Assembly: GCA_020635175.1 (NCBI GenBank)
Contig: JACKAH010000011.1
Coordinates: 1-38,009, forward strand
Reading direction: 5' to 3'
Source: Deltaproteobacteria bacterium
GTDB taxonomy: Bacteria > Bdellovibrionota_C > UBA2361 > J135
DNA length: 38,009 nucleotides
The notes beneath the pieces were generated by a model. The model searched no databases. It was given only the letters and a program-made list of their open reading frames with translations, and had not been told where the DNA came from. The stretch's first letter is position 1. The number at the start of each line of letters is the position of its first letter. Shown here one piece after another: positions 30,464-38,009 of this stretch. The position numbers and the translations under genes are program-made.

Positions 30464-31594
30464 TTATGCGGCCTCAATCAACCTATCCCAATCCTTGTAC
30501 ATAGGCTGATAACCTTTAGCTCTAATCGCACTAGCAACTTCTTCGGGAGACCTAATGTCTTCAAGTGCAAACTGTTCAGTTGATTCAGATGGACCAGAAT
30601 ATCCGCCAACATCTGTTCTAGACCCCGCAGACATTGCAGTTACACCAAGGGGAATAAGTTCATCCCTAAAAACCTGCTCCTCTCTAGTTGAGATATTAAT
30701 CCCAACATCTGGCGAAAAAATCCTAAATGCACAGATAATCTGAACAAACTCTTTATCCGAAACATTATGCTCAGGCGGTAGATAAAACGCTGCTTCTCGA
30801 ATACGGGGGAATGAAACTGAAAGCGCTGAGGTATAAGCCCGTTTTTCTAAATACTTTAAATGCATTCCAAGTGCTGCAAGTTCAAAACGCCAAGGACTAA
30901 GCCCAAGCAACGCACCAATCGCTATTTTACGAATACCAGCTTCGGAGATTCTATCTGGCGTATCCAAACGGTAATCAAAATCCTTTTTGAAACCCGCTAC
31001 ATGCACCTGATCGTAGACGGCCCTATTATATGTTTCCTGATAAACAGTGACTCCTTCAATTCCTGCTGCTAAGAAGTTGTGATATTCATTAACCTCAACT
31101 GGATAGATCTCCATCTGCACTGAGTCAAAAATTGGTCTCATAGCTTTTACACAATCAATCAGGTAAGGGATTGGGTTCTTTTTGGGATGCTCGCCAGTTA
31201 AAAGTAAAACATTTCGTATTCCACTAGCTCGCAATGCTTCAGCATCTTTTCTTACTTGGTCTACCGTCAAGGTACGTCGTTTAATTTGATTTGGTCGAGA
31301 ATATCCACAATAAGTACAGGTGTTGATACATTCATTTGAGACATACAGAGGAGCATAAAGTGAAATGTTTTTCCCAAAGCGTCTCAAGCTTATCTCATGT
31401 GAGCGTTGCGCCAATTGCTCTAAATATTTCTCCGCTGCAGGTGAAAGCAACGCTATAAAATCATCGAAATCTAGCTTCTCCTTAGCTAAGATTGAAGGAA
31501 TATCAACGTGTGAAGATTGAAGCTTTGAATTAATACTATCTGCAATAGCCGGTTGGAAAAGCTCTGAGAACTTTTTAAACTCTTGCATTTCCAT
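30464..31594 (-). CDS. thiH: tyrosine lyase ThiH (dehydroglycine synthase)
   Basis: Radical SAM enzyme that splits tyrosine to dehydroglycine and p-cresol for thiazole synthesis. Cluster motif C89-x3-C93-x2-C96 (CINTCTYCGY). Also LLTGEHPKKNPI, IYPVEVNEYHNFLAAGIEGVTVYQETY, GALLGLSPWRFE, VSFPRIREA and SAGSRTDVGGYS, all ThiH-like. The length of 376 is normal. ThiH instead of the oxidase ThiO implies the route used under low oxygen. The start overlaps the end of thiG by 20 nt. Confidence 0.95.
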   Translation of the reverse strand: MEMQEFKKFSELFQPAIADSINSKLQSSHVDIPSILAKEKLDFDDFIALLSPAAEKYLEQLAQRSHEISLRRFGKNISLYAPLYVSNECINTCTYCGYSRPNQIKRRTLTVDQVRKDAEALRASGIRNVLLLTGEHPKKNPIPYLIDCVKAMRPIFDSVQMEIYPVEVNEYHNFLAAGIEGVTVYQETYNRAVYDQVHVAGFKKDFDYRLDTPDRISEAGIRKIAIGALLGLSPWRFELAALGMHLKYLEKRAYTSALSVSFPRIREAAFYLPPEHNVSDKEFVQIICAFRIFSPDVGINISTREEQVFRDELIPLGVTAMSAGSRTDVGGYSGPSESTEQFALEDIRSPEEVASAIRAKGYQPMYKDWDRLIEAA

Positions 31595-32366
31595 TCTCTA
31601 AGAAACTGGTTAGTGGACTAGAGGCGATAGCTTCTCCTTTAGTAGGTGCAGCAATCCCTGCCAAATAAGCAGATCTTCCTGCTTCAACTCCCTGCTTAAA
31701 TGCTCTTGCCATTAATACTGGATCATTCGCAACCGCAATCGCCGTATTGACCAAGACACAGTCTGCCCCCATCTCCAAACATTCAGCCGCATGGGCTGGC
31801 GAACCGAGCCCCGCGTCTACCACAACAGGAATCGAAGATTGCTCTATGATTATCGCTATCATCTCTTTGACGGTTAAACCTTTATTCGATCCGATCGGTG
31901 CTGCTAAAGGCATAACGGCTGCACATCCAACATCTTCTAAACGGCGTGCTAGTACAGGATCTCCGTTTATATAAGGTAATACAGTAAAGCCATCTTTAAC
32001 TAACTGAGTGCATGCTTCCAAAGTCTCAATTGGATCAGGGAGAAGGTACCTAGGCTCAGGATGAATTTCTACTTTTATCCAATCTGAACCAGTTGCAGCA
32101 CGACAAGCTTTTGCAATCCTGATTGCCTCAGCTGCATCACGCGCACCTGATGTGTTTGGCATAAAAGTAAATTTATCAACATTCAGATATTTTAAAAAAT
32201 CATCTTTTGGATCGCTCAAATCGACTCGACGCATTGCAATGGTCACAATTTCACAACCAGATGCTTCGAGAGCATTAGCCATTAGCTCAGGAGTAGCAAA
32301 TTTCCCAGTTCCGAGCATTAAGCGCGAGGCAAAATCTCTGCCTCCAATTTTTAGTTGATCATTCAT
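31575..32366 (-). CDS. thiG: thiazole synthase ThiG
   Basis: Builds the thiazole phosphate from deoxyxylulose phosphate, dehydroglycine and ThiS thiocarboxylate. Seen: SRLMLGTGKFATPELM, TIAMRRVDLSD, FMPNTSGARDAAEA, the Schiff-base lysine in DWIKVEIHPEP (Lys98), VLPYINGDPVLARRLEDVGCAAVMPL, APIGSNKG and VDAGLGSPAHAAECLEMGAD. The length of 263 is typical. It is first in the thiG-thiH operon on the minus strand, facing the thiS-thiE operon. Confidence 0.96.
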   Translation of the reverse strand: MNDQLKIGGRDFASRLMLGTGKFATPELMANALEASGCEIVTIAMRRVDLSDPKDDFLKYLNVDKFTFMPNTSGARDAAEAIRIAKACRAATGSDWIKVEIHPEPRYLLPDPIETLEACTQLVKDGFTVLPYINGDPVLARRLEDVGCAAVMPLAAPIGSNKGLTVKEMIAIIIEQSSIPVVVDAGLGSPAHAAECLEMGADCVLVNTAIAVANDPVLMARAFKQGVEAGRSAYLAGIAAPTKGEAIASSPLTSFLENGNARV

Positions 32367-32382
32367 CTTTACTTCTCATTTT

Positions 32383-32411
32383 GAGTGAATACATAGCATA
32401 GCTACTCACTC
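32383..32411. promoter_or_regulatory. stem-loop upstream of thiG
   Basis: GAGTGAATA and TACTCACTC form a 9-bp arm with one G-T type mismatch around an 11-nt loop, between thiG and the sigma-54 promoter of the small ORF. It is not a TPP riboswitch: none of the conserved thi-box words is present. It could be an operator for thiG or an enhancer site for the opposite gene. Confidence 0.35.
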
Positions 32412-32511
32412 CCTAAGTCTCAAGGCTACACTGCTTAGAGATTAGACAGTCTTGACCTGAAAAAAGACAGCTCAACAAGCAAAATATCGAGTATTTTAAG
32501 GATATTAGCTC

Positions 32512-32527
32512 TGGCATATGGCTTGCT
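32512..32527 (+). promoter_or_regulatory. sigma-54 (RpoN) promoter, -24/-12 type
   Basis: TGGCATATGGCTTGCT matches the consensus TGGCAC-N5-TTGCW with exact spacing between the GG and GC elements. Only the sixth base of the first block differs. The predicted start site lies about 24 nt before the small ORF's ATG. Upstream are 145 nt of intergenic DNA, enough for an activator site, including the stem-loop at 32383-32411. Confidence 0.65.
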
Positions 32528-32561
32528 TTATTAGTTCTTCACAAGTTTTTGGAGAACTCAT

Positions 32562-32744
32562 ATGAAAGAAGAAAGATACATCATTACAGAGCTTCCAAGT
32601 GGTAGAAAACTCGAGGTTTTAAAAAATATCTTGGGGGAAAAGCGTTGCAGTCAACTAATAGATTCTCTTATCTATGGAGAGAGGGCTGAGCAAGATAGAG
32701 CCATAAACCACCTTAGACAAATTGCAAGCTGGTACCAACTATAA
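32562..32744 (+). CDS. small protein of 60 residues, unknown function
   Basis: Product MKEERYIITELPSGRKLEVL, then KNILGEKRCSQLIDSLIYGE and RAEQDRAINHLRQIASWYQL. It is charged, mostly helical, with one cysteine and no signal peptide. GGAG lies 7 nt before the ATG, and a sigma-54 promoter lies upstream at the right distance, so expression is likely. The M23 lipoprotein gene starts 38 nt downstream and may share the transcript. No family recognised. Confidence 0.65.
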   Translation: MKEERYIITELPSGRKLEVLKNILGEKRCSQLIDSLIYGERAEQDRAINHLRQIASWYQL

Positions 32745-32782
32745 TTTGAAATCTACCGGGGAGAAGAGTACCCTCATTCGAT

Positions 32783-33529
32783 ATGGGGATAGAATTTGGG
32801 GGAAAGCATGAGCCTCCGCGAATATTAACAACACTTGGTGTTCCACTATTGGCACTAACACTTTTTGGGTGTAGCTCTTCTGATACTCCCACTCCTGATC
32901 AACCAACTAGACCTGGTCTAGAACTCGTTCAAAATCCTTCTAAAATTAATTTTGCAAGCTATGATTTTAGTCCTGTAATCATTCTCCCACCTGATTATGA
33001 GGTTTACGATTTTACTGCTGGATACGACGAAAACAGAGAACGTCATTCTGACTTTGGAATTGGCCGTTTTAATGAGAAACGTCCAGGTATGTACATAACA
33101 GATCAATTTGGTGGAATCCGAGATATCCATATGGGACTTGATATTGGTGCCCCAGTAGGAACTCCGGTTCATGCTTTTTTCGATGGCGAAATCTATACTT
33201 TTGGATACAACCCAGACGAGGGTGATTATGGAAATGTTATCATAACTAAACATCGACTTGATGGTGTAGATCTATATGCCCTACATGGACATTTAAGCGC
33301 CGATTCAATCACTGGCTTACAGGTGGGTCAATTTTTCAGTGCCGGAAGTGTTATTGGTTTTGTTGGAGACAGACACGAAAATGGGAACTGGAACCCTCAC
33401 GTTCATTTTCAGTTAAGTCTTGAGAGACCAATTACACATGATATGCCTGGTGTAGTGAGTGATGAAAATCGTGCGGATGCACTACAAAAATACCTAGATC
33501 CAAGACTTGTACTTGGTCCTATATATTAG
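32783..33529 (+). CDS. M23 family peptidase, lipoprotein
   Basis: The N-terminus carries a signal with lipobox LTLFGC (Cys30), then a Pro/Thr linker. The LytM/M23 domain has HMGLDIGAPVGTPVHAFFDG (His116, Asp120), DYGNVIITKH, YALHGHLS (His168, His170) and HVHFQLS (His206, His208), so all zinc and catalytic positions are kept. The end (HDMPGVV, DPRLVLGP) recalls the M23 domains that I remember from large phosphotransferase-M23-aminotransferase fusions, so the substrate may not be peptidoglycan. The start is uncertain: the ATG has only a distant GGGGAG. Its stop codon interlocks with the gene on the other strand (TTAG, 33526-33529). Confidence 0.85.
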   Translation: MGIEFGGKHEPPRILTTLGVPLLALTLFGCSSSDTPTPDQPTRPGLELVQNPSKINFASYDFSPVIILPPDYEVYDFTAGYDENRERHSDFGIGRFNEKRPGMYITDQFGGIRDIHMGLDIGAPVGTPVHAFFDGEIYTFGYNPDEGDYGNVIITKHRLDGVDLYALHGHLSADSITGLQVGQFFSAGSVIGFVGDRHENGNWNPHVHFQLSLERPITHDMPGVVSDENRADALQKYLDPRLVLGPIY

Positions 33530-34659
33530 TCACTTGATTTAGAAACTGAAACCTTCTGTTTTCCAACGCCACTGATGCTCGCTCTAAACTGGCATTTTTT
33601 GTTGCTGTGGCATTTCTTTGCGGTAATTGTCATAGATGCTTCACCATCATCAGACACATCGCTATCTTCTGCTGATACTTTTTTCCAATACTTAGTACCT
33701 GTCGACTGTCTTTTCCGCTTTTGATAAAACTTCGTTACGCTTGAAGTGCTCTGTGTAGTCATAGCTTTAATAGTCAGTGTAGAGCTCTTTGAGGTAAACT
33801 CTTTCTCCTTTGAGATTACGGAAAATGAGGAAGCCTTACCTGTTGATACAGTTTTTGTGATCGAAAGCGCTGAAACTGTTCCGCTACTAGCAGCAAGCGT
33901 ATTAAACGAACTTAGATCTAAATTTCCTGAATCGGATACATCTATTGCGCTATCACTAAAGACAACGTTTACATCAAGCAAAGCTCCATCTCCTGTATCA
34001 AACACAGCTAAAGATGCCTGATCATCTCCATCATATACTGCTAATTCAGAAGCGCTGATTGTTTCACCAGCAAGCCCACTTAAGTGATCAATTAATGTGT
34101 TTGGAATAAACATCCTAAAAAATGCAGTATCATCTTGTGGTCCTGAGAGTTGGAAACCGAACTTTGGATTATCTGAAGTAGGTGGAATTAATTGCCACTC
34201 AAGTACATTGGTTCCCATAAACATTCCACGCGCAGCTTGAGGCGGACCAAGTTCTCCAGGTCCAGCCGCACCTTCTAAACCAATCAGAAACAGACTATTA
34301 TAAGAAAAATCTTCATTTTTCTGATCATCTGAAAGTTTTAGCGCAGCATAATCAAATATAACTCTCAGTTTACTATCCATCGGATTGAAAGATACAGAAA
34401 CAGGACGTGCACCTACTGTTACAACAGTCGCTGGAAATTCACTAACATCAAACAGAGCCGTATAGCGCTCCCCTAGATTTCCACTTCCTCTAAAAGCGTA
34501 CATTACAACTCCTGCAGGAGCAGGAGGATGCTTTGCCAAAAATTCATTTGTAACATCAATCGCTGTAGGATTTATCGTATCAAGAGTCGCGGTAAGATCA
34601 GCAAGAACTACACCTGGTAAAAGTGTCAGAATAATCGTTGATAGGATAATACTTCTCAT
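33526..34659 (-). CDS. secreted protein of unknown function
   Basis: Signal peptide at residues 1-20 with likely cleavage after VLA. The next 200 residues look like beta-rich extracellular domains (VVMYAFRGSGNLGERYTALFDVSEFPATVV, LRVIFDYAALKL, FFRMFIPNTLIDHL). From about 240 on the sequence is rich in Ser, Thr and Lys (SSGTVSALSITKTVSTGKA, KFYQKRKRQSTG) and ends in a basic stretch with two cysteines. I do not recognise a family; a cohesin-like or carbohydrate-surface domain is conceivable but unproved. No anchor or sorting signal is seen at the end. Confidence 0.72.
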   Translation of the reverse strand: MRSIILSTIILTLLPGVVLADLTATLDTINPTAIDVTNEFLAKHPPAPAGVVMYAFRGSGNLGERYTALFDVSEFPATVVTVGARPVSVSFNPMDSKLRVIFDYAALKLSDDQKNEDFSYNSLFLIGLEGAAGPGELGPPQAARGMFMGTNVLEWQLIPPTSDNPKFGFQLSGPQDDTAFFRMFIPNTLIDHLSGLAGETISASELAVYDGDDQASLAVFDTGDGALLDVNVVFSDSAIDVSDSGNLDLSSFNTLAASSGTVSALSITKTVSTGKASSFSVISKEKEFTSKSSTLTIKAMTTQSTSSVTKFYQKRKRQSTGTKYWKKVSAEDSDVSDDGEASMTITAKKCHSNKKCQFRASISGVGKQKVSVSKSSD

Positions 34660-34758
34660 AGATTTTACCTGTTATCTACTTACAGTATTAGTATCGACGT
34701 ATGTTTGTGGTTTCTATGTGCCTTAACTCACATTTTAGAAAGTATTACCCTAGTAATA

Positions 34759-35718
34759 TCAGCTAGTTATGAAATGATCGTAACCTTTATTCTCAAAAAA
34801 TACGGTTTCCTGACCCCTAAGAAGTAAAACGCTCGGCTCAGCCGTAATCTCGCCAATTTTTACCCCAATTGCCTTTGACTCTAAATCTTTGCTTATCGTA
34901 TAGAGCAGCTGAAAATCCTCTCCTCCGCTATAGGCATAGTCATATGCGTTTGCGCCAAAGATATCAGCAACAGCATGAATTCCAACAGGCAAAGGAACTT
35001 GTGACTCATCAATAACTGCACCAACTTTACTCATTCTACAGATGTGGTGAACTTCACTTGATAACCCATCGCTTATATCAATCATTGCGTTCGCATAGCC
35101 TGAGATCTTACCAACAAGATCAAACCTACACTGTGGTTCTAAATGATATCGCTCAATTTTACCATGACCAGCTATCTTTTTTCGTAGAAGCAATAATCCC
35201 GCTAATGAGCCACCAAGCGGCCCAGTTATATAAACACTATCCCCTACTTTAGCGTCTGATCTTCTACAGATATCATGTTCTGATTCAATTTCACCAATCG
35301 CAGTAACAGAAATCACCATCTGTTTACCATGTGTAGTATCACCACCAAGGACATGACAGCCTAACCGCTTGCAGGCCTGATAGATTCCATCATAGATCTG
35401 ATCGAGAACTTCAACTTCTATCTGTTTGTCTAAACACAAACTGAGATAAATGTGCTTTGGACGTCCACCCATTGCAATAATATCTGAAACCGATCCCTCG
35501 ATAGCTTTGCTACCAACCTGATACGGAGTAAAATAATCAAAGCTAAAATGATCATTTTCAACAAATGTATCCGTGCTCACAGTTAGTAGTGAATCACCTA
35601 CTCTTACTACTGAGCCATCATCTCCATTGTCGACGAGCACGTCACTATTTTCTGAAGTCCTTCTAATTCTCTCTAAAAATGAGAACTCCCCACCTATGTC
35701 CTTTAATCGCACAGCCAA
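34759..35718 (-). CDS. thiL: thiamine-monophosphate kinase ThiL
   Basis: Phosphorylates thiamine phosphate to the active diphosphate. Seen: GDDGSVV (metal-binding aspartates), STDTFVENDHF, GSKAIEGSVSDIIAMGG, LGGDTTHGKQMVISVTAIGE, ITGPLGGSLAGL, AMIDISDGLSSEVHHIC and YSGGEDFQLLYT. The length of 319 is normal. The start is uncertain: TTG at 35718 or a GTG two codons later, neither with a ribosome binding site; TTATAT lies directly upstream. Confidence 0.95.
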   Translation of the reverse strand: MAVRLKDIGGEFSFLERIRRTSENSDVLVDNGDDGSVVRVGDSLLTVSTDTFVENDHFSFDYFTPYQVGSKAIEGSVSDIIAMGGRPKHIYLSLCLDKQIEVEVLDQIYDGIYQACKRLGCHVLGGDTTHGKQMVISVTAIGEIESEHDICRRSDAKVGDSVYITGPLGGSLAGLLLLRKKIAGHGKIERYHLEPQCRFDLVGKISGYANAMIDISDGLSSEVHHICRMSKVGAVIDESQVPLPVGIHAVADIFGANAYDYAYSGGEDFQLLYTISKDLESKAIGVKIGEITAEPSVLLLRGQETVFFENKGYDHFITS

Positions 35719-35764
35719 ATATAACTCAATGATTTCTTAAATTTAAAATGCCCTACTATCTCAA

Positions 35765-35793
35765 TTGACTTTAGTATATAGGATTGAAATGAT
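35765..35793 (+). promoter_or_regulatory. candidate promoter of thiC
   Basis: TTGACT (35765-35770) is followed after 17 nt by the weaker AATGAT. The space between thiL and thiC holds no TPP riboswitch. GAGGAAG precedes the thiC ATG. Confidence 0.35.
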
Positions 35794-35825
35794 AATGAAA
35801 AACTTGGGAAGCTTTAGAGGAAGAT

Positions 35826-37529
35826 ATGCTCGATAAAAGAAAATCAATGGACTTACCACTCGGTGGTCATAACCCATCTTCAAACAATAGTGGAACCAAT
35901 CCTGGATCCTTTGCTAACAAGCCACAGTTAGGAAAGTCTTTGTCTTTCTCCTCACCCGATACTCCTGGCATGCCTGAACCATCAACTATTACTGCTTTAA
36001 ATTGGGAGAATGAATCTGGCAGAGAACCAGTCACTCAACTTGAACTTGCACGTGCCGGTGTCATATCTCCAGAGATGAAAAGAGTTGCTGAACGTGAACC
36101 TCACTTAAGTGCTGAACAGATAATGACTGAGGTTGCAACTGGTAGGATGATCATTCCTGCCAATAAAGTACATTTAGGTTACAGATTAGATCCGATGTGT
36201 ATCGGACGAGCTTCATTAACCAAGATAAATGCAAACATGGGAGCCTCTCCTGTAAACTCTGACACCAACGAAGAATTAGAGAAGCTTGATTGGGCAATCA
36301 AGTGGGGTGCCGACACTATTATGGACCTTTCAACCGGTGGCAACCTTGATGAATGTCGTCAAGCTTTTATAAAACATTCTACTGCACCGATTGGGACAGT
36401 CCCGATTTATTCGATGATTATAGGCAGGAGCATTGAGGATCTTACGTATGATATGATCCTTGAAACTCTTGAGCATCAAGCCAAACAAGGGGTTGATTAC
36501 TTCACAATTCATGCAGGCGTACTAAAAGAACACTTACCATTCGTTAAGAATAGATTAATCGGGATCGTTTCTCGTGGCGGGTCGCTACTTGCAAAATGGA
36601 TGCTTCATCATAATAAACAAAACCCGATGTATGATATCTTCGATGATATCTGTGACATCATGCGTGAATATGATGTAAGTTTTTCATTAGGCGACGGTCT
36701 AAGACCAGGAGGTCTAGCTGATGCTTCAGATGAAGCTCAATTGCGTGAACTTGAAACTCTGGGTGAGCTTACAGAACGCGCATGGGCTAAGGGTGTTCAG
36801 GTTATGGTTGAGGGACCTGGCCATGTTCCGTTTGATCAGATCGAATACAACATGAAGCTTCAGCGTACCTTATGCCATGGAGCTCCATTTTATGTATTGG
36901 GGCCATTGGTTACAGATATCTTTCCAGGCTACGACCATATTACGAGTTGTATTGGCGCAACTGCTGCTGGCTACCATGGCGCATCGATGCTTTGTTACGT
37001 AACACCCAAAGAGCATCTTGGTCTTCCAAAGAAAGATGACGTAAAACAGGGCTGTGTAGCATATAAGATTGCAGCGCATGCCGCAGACGTTGCTCTTGGA
37101 ATTCCTGGCTCAAGAGATCGTGACGACAACCTAACTCGTGCCCGTGCTGCACTGAACTGGGAGAAACACTTTGAATTAAGCTTTGACCCAGATCTAGCTC
37201 GTGCCTTTCATGACGAAGATCTCGATGTTGATACTGACTTCTGTGCAATGTGTGGGCATGACTGGTGTAGTGTTAGAATCTCAAAAGAGATCAACGAGTT
37301 CCTTTCTGGGAAAGAGGAAGATTACCAGCCCGAGAAGAAAGCTAAAAAAGCACCTGCGCTAAATCAGAGTAGTTTGCAAATCCTTGAGCAAAGAGGAAAT
37401 CTCTCTCAGGATGAGATTTTTCGCCTAGCTCATCGCGGCAAAAAAGCTGCTTGTCACTCGGACAATGTTTCAGATGAGTCTTCCGCGAAAGAAAAGCAGA
37501 ACAAAGCTATGGATGAGATCAGAAATTAG
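35826..37529 (+). CDS. thiC: phosphomethylpyrimidine synthase ThiC
   Basis: Radical SAM enzyme that rearranges aminoimidazole ribotide into the thiamine pyrimidine. Seen: VTQLELARAGVISPEM, RASLTKINANMGASPV, GADTIMDLSTGGNLDE, DYFTIHAGV, SRGGSLLAKWMLHH, GDGLRPGGLADASDEAQ, VMVEGPGHVPFDQI and FYVLGPLVTDIFPGYDHI. The C-terminal cluster motif is Cys473, 476, 481 (CAMCGHDWC), with GHDWC in place of the usual GPKFC. A Ser/Asn/Pro-rich N-terminus of about 60 residues and an Ala/Lys-rich C-terminal tail of about 65 are extra. AGAGGAAG lies 5 nt before the ATG. The stop interlocks with the opposing gene (TTAG, 37526-37529). Confidence 0.97.
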   Translation: MLDKRKSMDLPLGGHNPSSNNSGTNPGSFANKPQLGKSLSFSSPDTPGMPEPSTITALNWENESGREPVTQLELARAGVISPEMKRVAEREPHLSAEQIMTEVATGRMIIPANKVHLGYRLDPMCIGRASLTKINANMGASPVNSDTNEELEKLDWAIKWGADTIMDLSTGGNLDECRQAFIKHSTAPIGTVPIYSMIIGRSIEDLTYDMILETLEHQAKQGVDYFTIHAGVLKEHLPFVKNRLIGIVSRGGSLLAKWMLHHNKQNPMYDIFDDICDIMREYDVSFSLGDGLRPGGLADASDEAQLRELETLGELTERAWAKGVQVMVEGPGHVPFDQIEYNMKLQRTLCHGAPFYVLGPLVTDIFPGYDHITSCIGATAAGYHGASMLCYVTPKEHLGLPKKDDVKQGCVAYKIAAHAADVALGIPGSRDRDDNLTRARAALNWEKHFELSFDPDLARAFHDEDLDVDTDFCAMCGHDWCSVRISKEINEFLSGKEEDYQPEKKAKKAPALNQSSLQILEQRGNLSQDEIFRLAHRGKKAACHSDNVSDESSAKEKQNKAMDEIRN

Positions 37530-38009
37530 TAACTGAAGTAACCTTCGTCGGTGACCTCAGTCTTAGGTTTGTAATTATCTGTAGCGCGTTCAGTAGCTGT
37601 TCCACCAATTGGCACACCAGTTTTGGAGTAAGTTGTACTTACTCCTTTCTTTTCACCTAACCAAAAATTAGAGACTTCGTAAACTTGGCCTGTGTTATAA
37701 TATAAAACCTGCTTACCATTACGCAGTCCGTCTTTATACTCAATTTCTGCCTTAACTTTTCCATCCGGGTAGTACAAAGTAGAAAGTCCATTTTTCTTGC
37801 CATTTAACAGCACAAGCTCTGCTTTAATCGTCCCATCTTTGTAATAGTGGCTGACTGGACCTTCAGCTTTCCCATTCTTATAGCTAACTAGTTTTACAAG
37901 GCCTCCGTACTTGTGAAACTCCTTATAATCTCCGTTGAGAAGTCCATTTTTATAGAATGCTACTTTGCTAACTGTACCGTCATCATACCTTTCAACATAC
38001 TTTCCTGCA
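37526..38009 (-). CDS. MORN-type repeat protein (5' end beyond the window)
   Basis: At least six tandem units of about 20-24 residues with the pattern Y-x-x-G-x-x-x-x-x-x-x-Y-x-N/D-G are visible: VAFYKNGLLNGDYKEF, LVSYKNGKAEGPVSHYY, AELVLLNGKKNGLSTLYY, AEIEYKDGLRNGKQVLYY, VSNFWLGEKKGVSTTY. This is the YwqK/MORN-variant repeat fold. The gene reads into the window edge in an open frame from position 38009, so the N-terminus and any signal peptide are unseen. The first in-window start-like codon (GTG near 37813) lies inside a repeat and is not the true start. Function unknown. Confidence 0.85.
   Translation of the reverse strand, partial: AGKYVERYDDGTVSKVAFYKNGLLNGDYKEFHKYGGLVKLVSYKNGKAEGPVSHYYKDGTIKAELVLLNGKKNGLSTLYYPDGKVKAEIEYKDGLRNGKQVLYYNTGQVYEVSNFWLGEKKGVSTTYSKTGVPIGGTATERATDNYKPKTEVTDEGYFSY

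Noticed and set aside
32367..32461. TPP riboswitch upstream of thiG
   Set aside because: A hairpin is present but none of the conserved thi-box words.
1..38009. CRISPR arrays, tRNA or rRNA genes, prophage or restriction and defence genes
   Set aside because: I saw no regularly spaced repeats, no tRNA-like cloverleaf sequence in the gaps and no such proteins; the gene content is housekeeping.

Overview
The window reads as a single chromosomal segment from a Gram-negative (diderm) bacterium of moderate to low GC. The diderm markers are LolA, Mla-type lipid transport genes, several lipoproteins, and FtsQ with a periplasmic POTRA domain. Gene content and style (ThiG/ThiH thiamine route, FtsEX, RimO, long-form GMP synthetase) would fit a 'deltaproteobacterial-grade' lineage, but no rRNA or other decisive marker is present and I do not name a taxon. 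The content is almost entirely housekeeping, densely packed, with many 1-4 nt overlaps.

Layout. 1-1282: ftsX (cut by the window edge) and ftsE on the minus strand. 1366-4546: a divergent operon of an unknown lipoprotein followed by mlaE, mlaF and mlaD. 4553-8190: minus-strand shikimate operon aroA-aroK-aroE-aroC. 8277-8603: a pterin dehydratase. 8678-14501: minus-strand cell wall/division cluster murC-murB-ftsQ-ftsA-ftsZ, closed by a bidirectional terminator shared with the dehydratase gene. 14574-18182: a methyltransferase, and an opposing operon rimO-glycosyltransferase-membrane protein. 18298-19976: yeiH-type transporter and lolA. 20156-20607: a small GC-rich cassette between inverted repeats. 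20615-25970: guaA, ftsK and a lipoprotein. 26226-29080: a very acidic small protein and a two-gene M16 peptidase pair. 29190-37529: thiamine genes (zinc-ribbon protein-thiS-thiE; thiG-thiH; thiL; thiC) interspersed with a small ORF plus M23 lipoprotein and a secreted protein of unknown role. 37526-38009: a partial MORN-type repeat protein.

Together the genes cover septum formation (FtsEX, FtsQAZ, FtsK, MurBC), envelope upkeep (Mla, LolA, M23 and M16 peptidases), chorismate synthesis, thiamine pyrimidine and thiazole synthesis with coupling, and GMP synthesis.

The most notable signals are: (1) a sharply bounded 2.4 kb patch (about 2645-5030) in which mlaE, mlaF, mlaD and aroC are all broken by one-base indels while their protein sequence is otherwise conserved, which looks more like sequence error than decay; (2) a GC-rich cassette between REP-like inverted repeats just downstream of guaA; (3) a block of about 75 residues, mostly Asp and Glu, inserted between the Walker A and B motifs of FtsK, with a similar acidic tail on a nearby small protein; (4) a well-spaced sigma-54 promoter in front of a 60-codon ORF; (5) -10 boxes placed 6-8 nt before start codons, suggesting leaderless mRNAs; (6) four convergent gene pairs whose stop codons interlock over exactly 4 nt.
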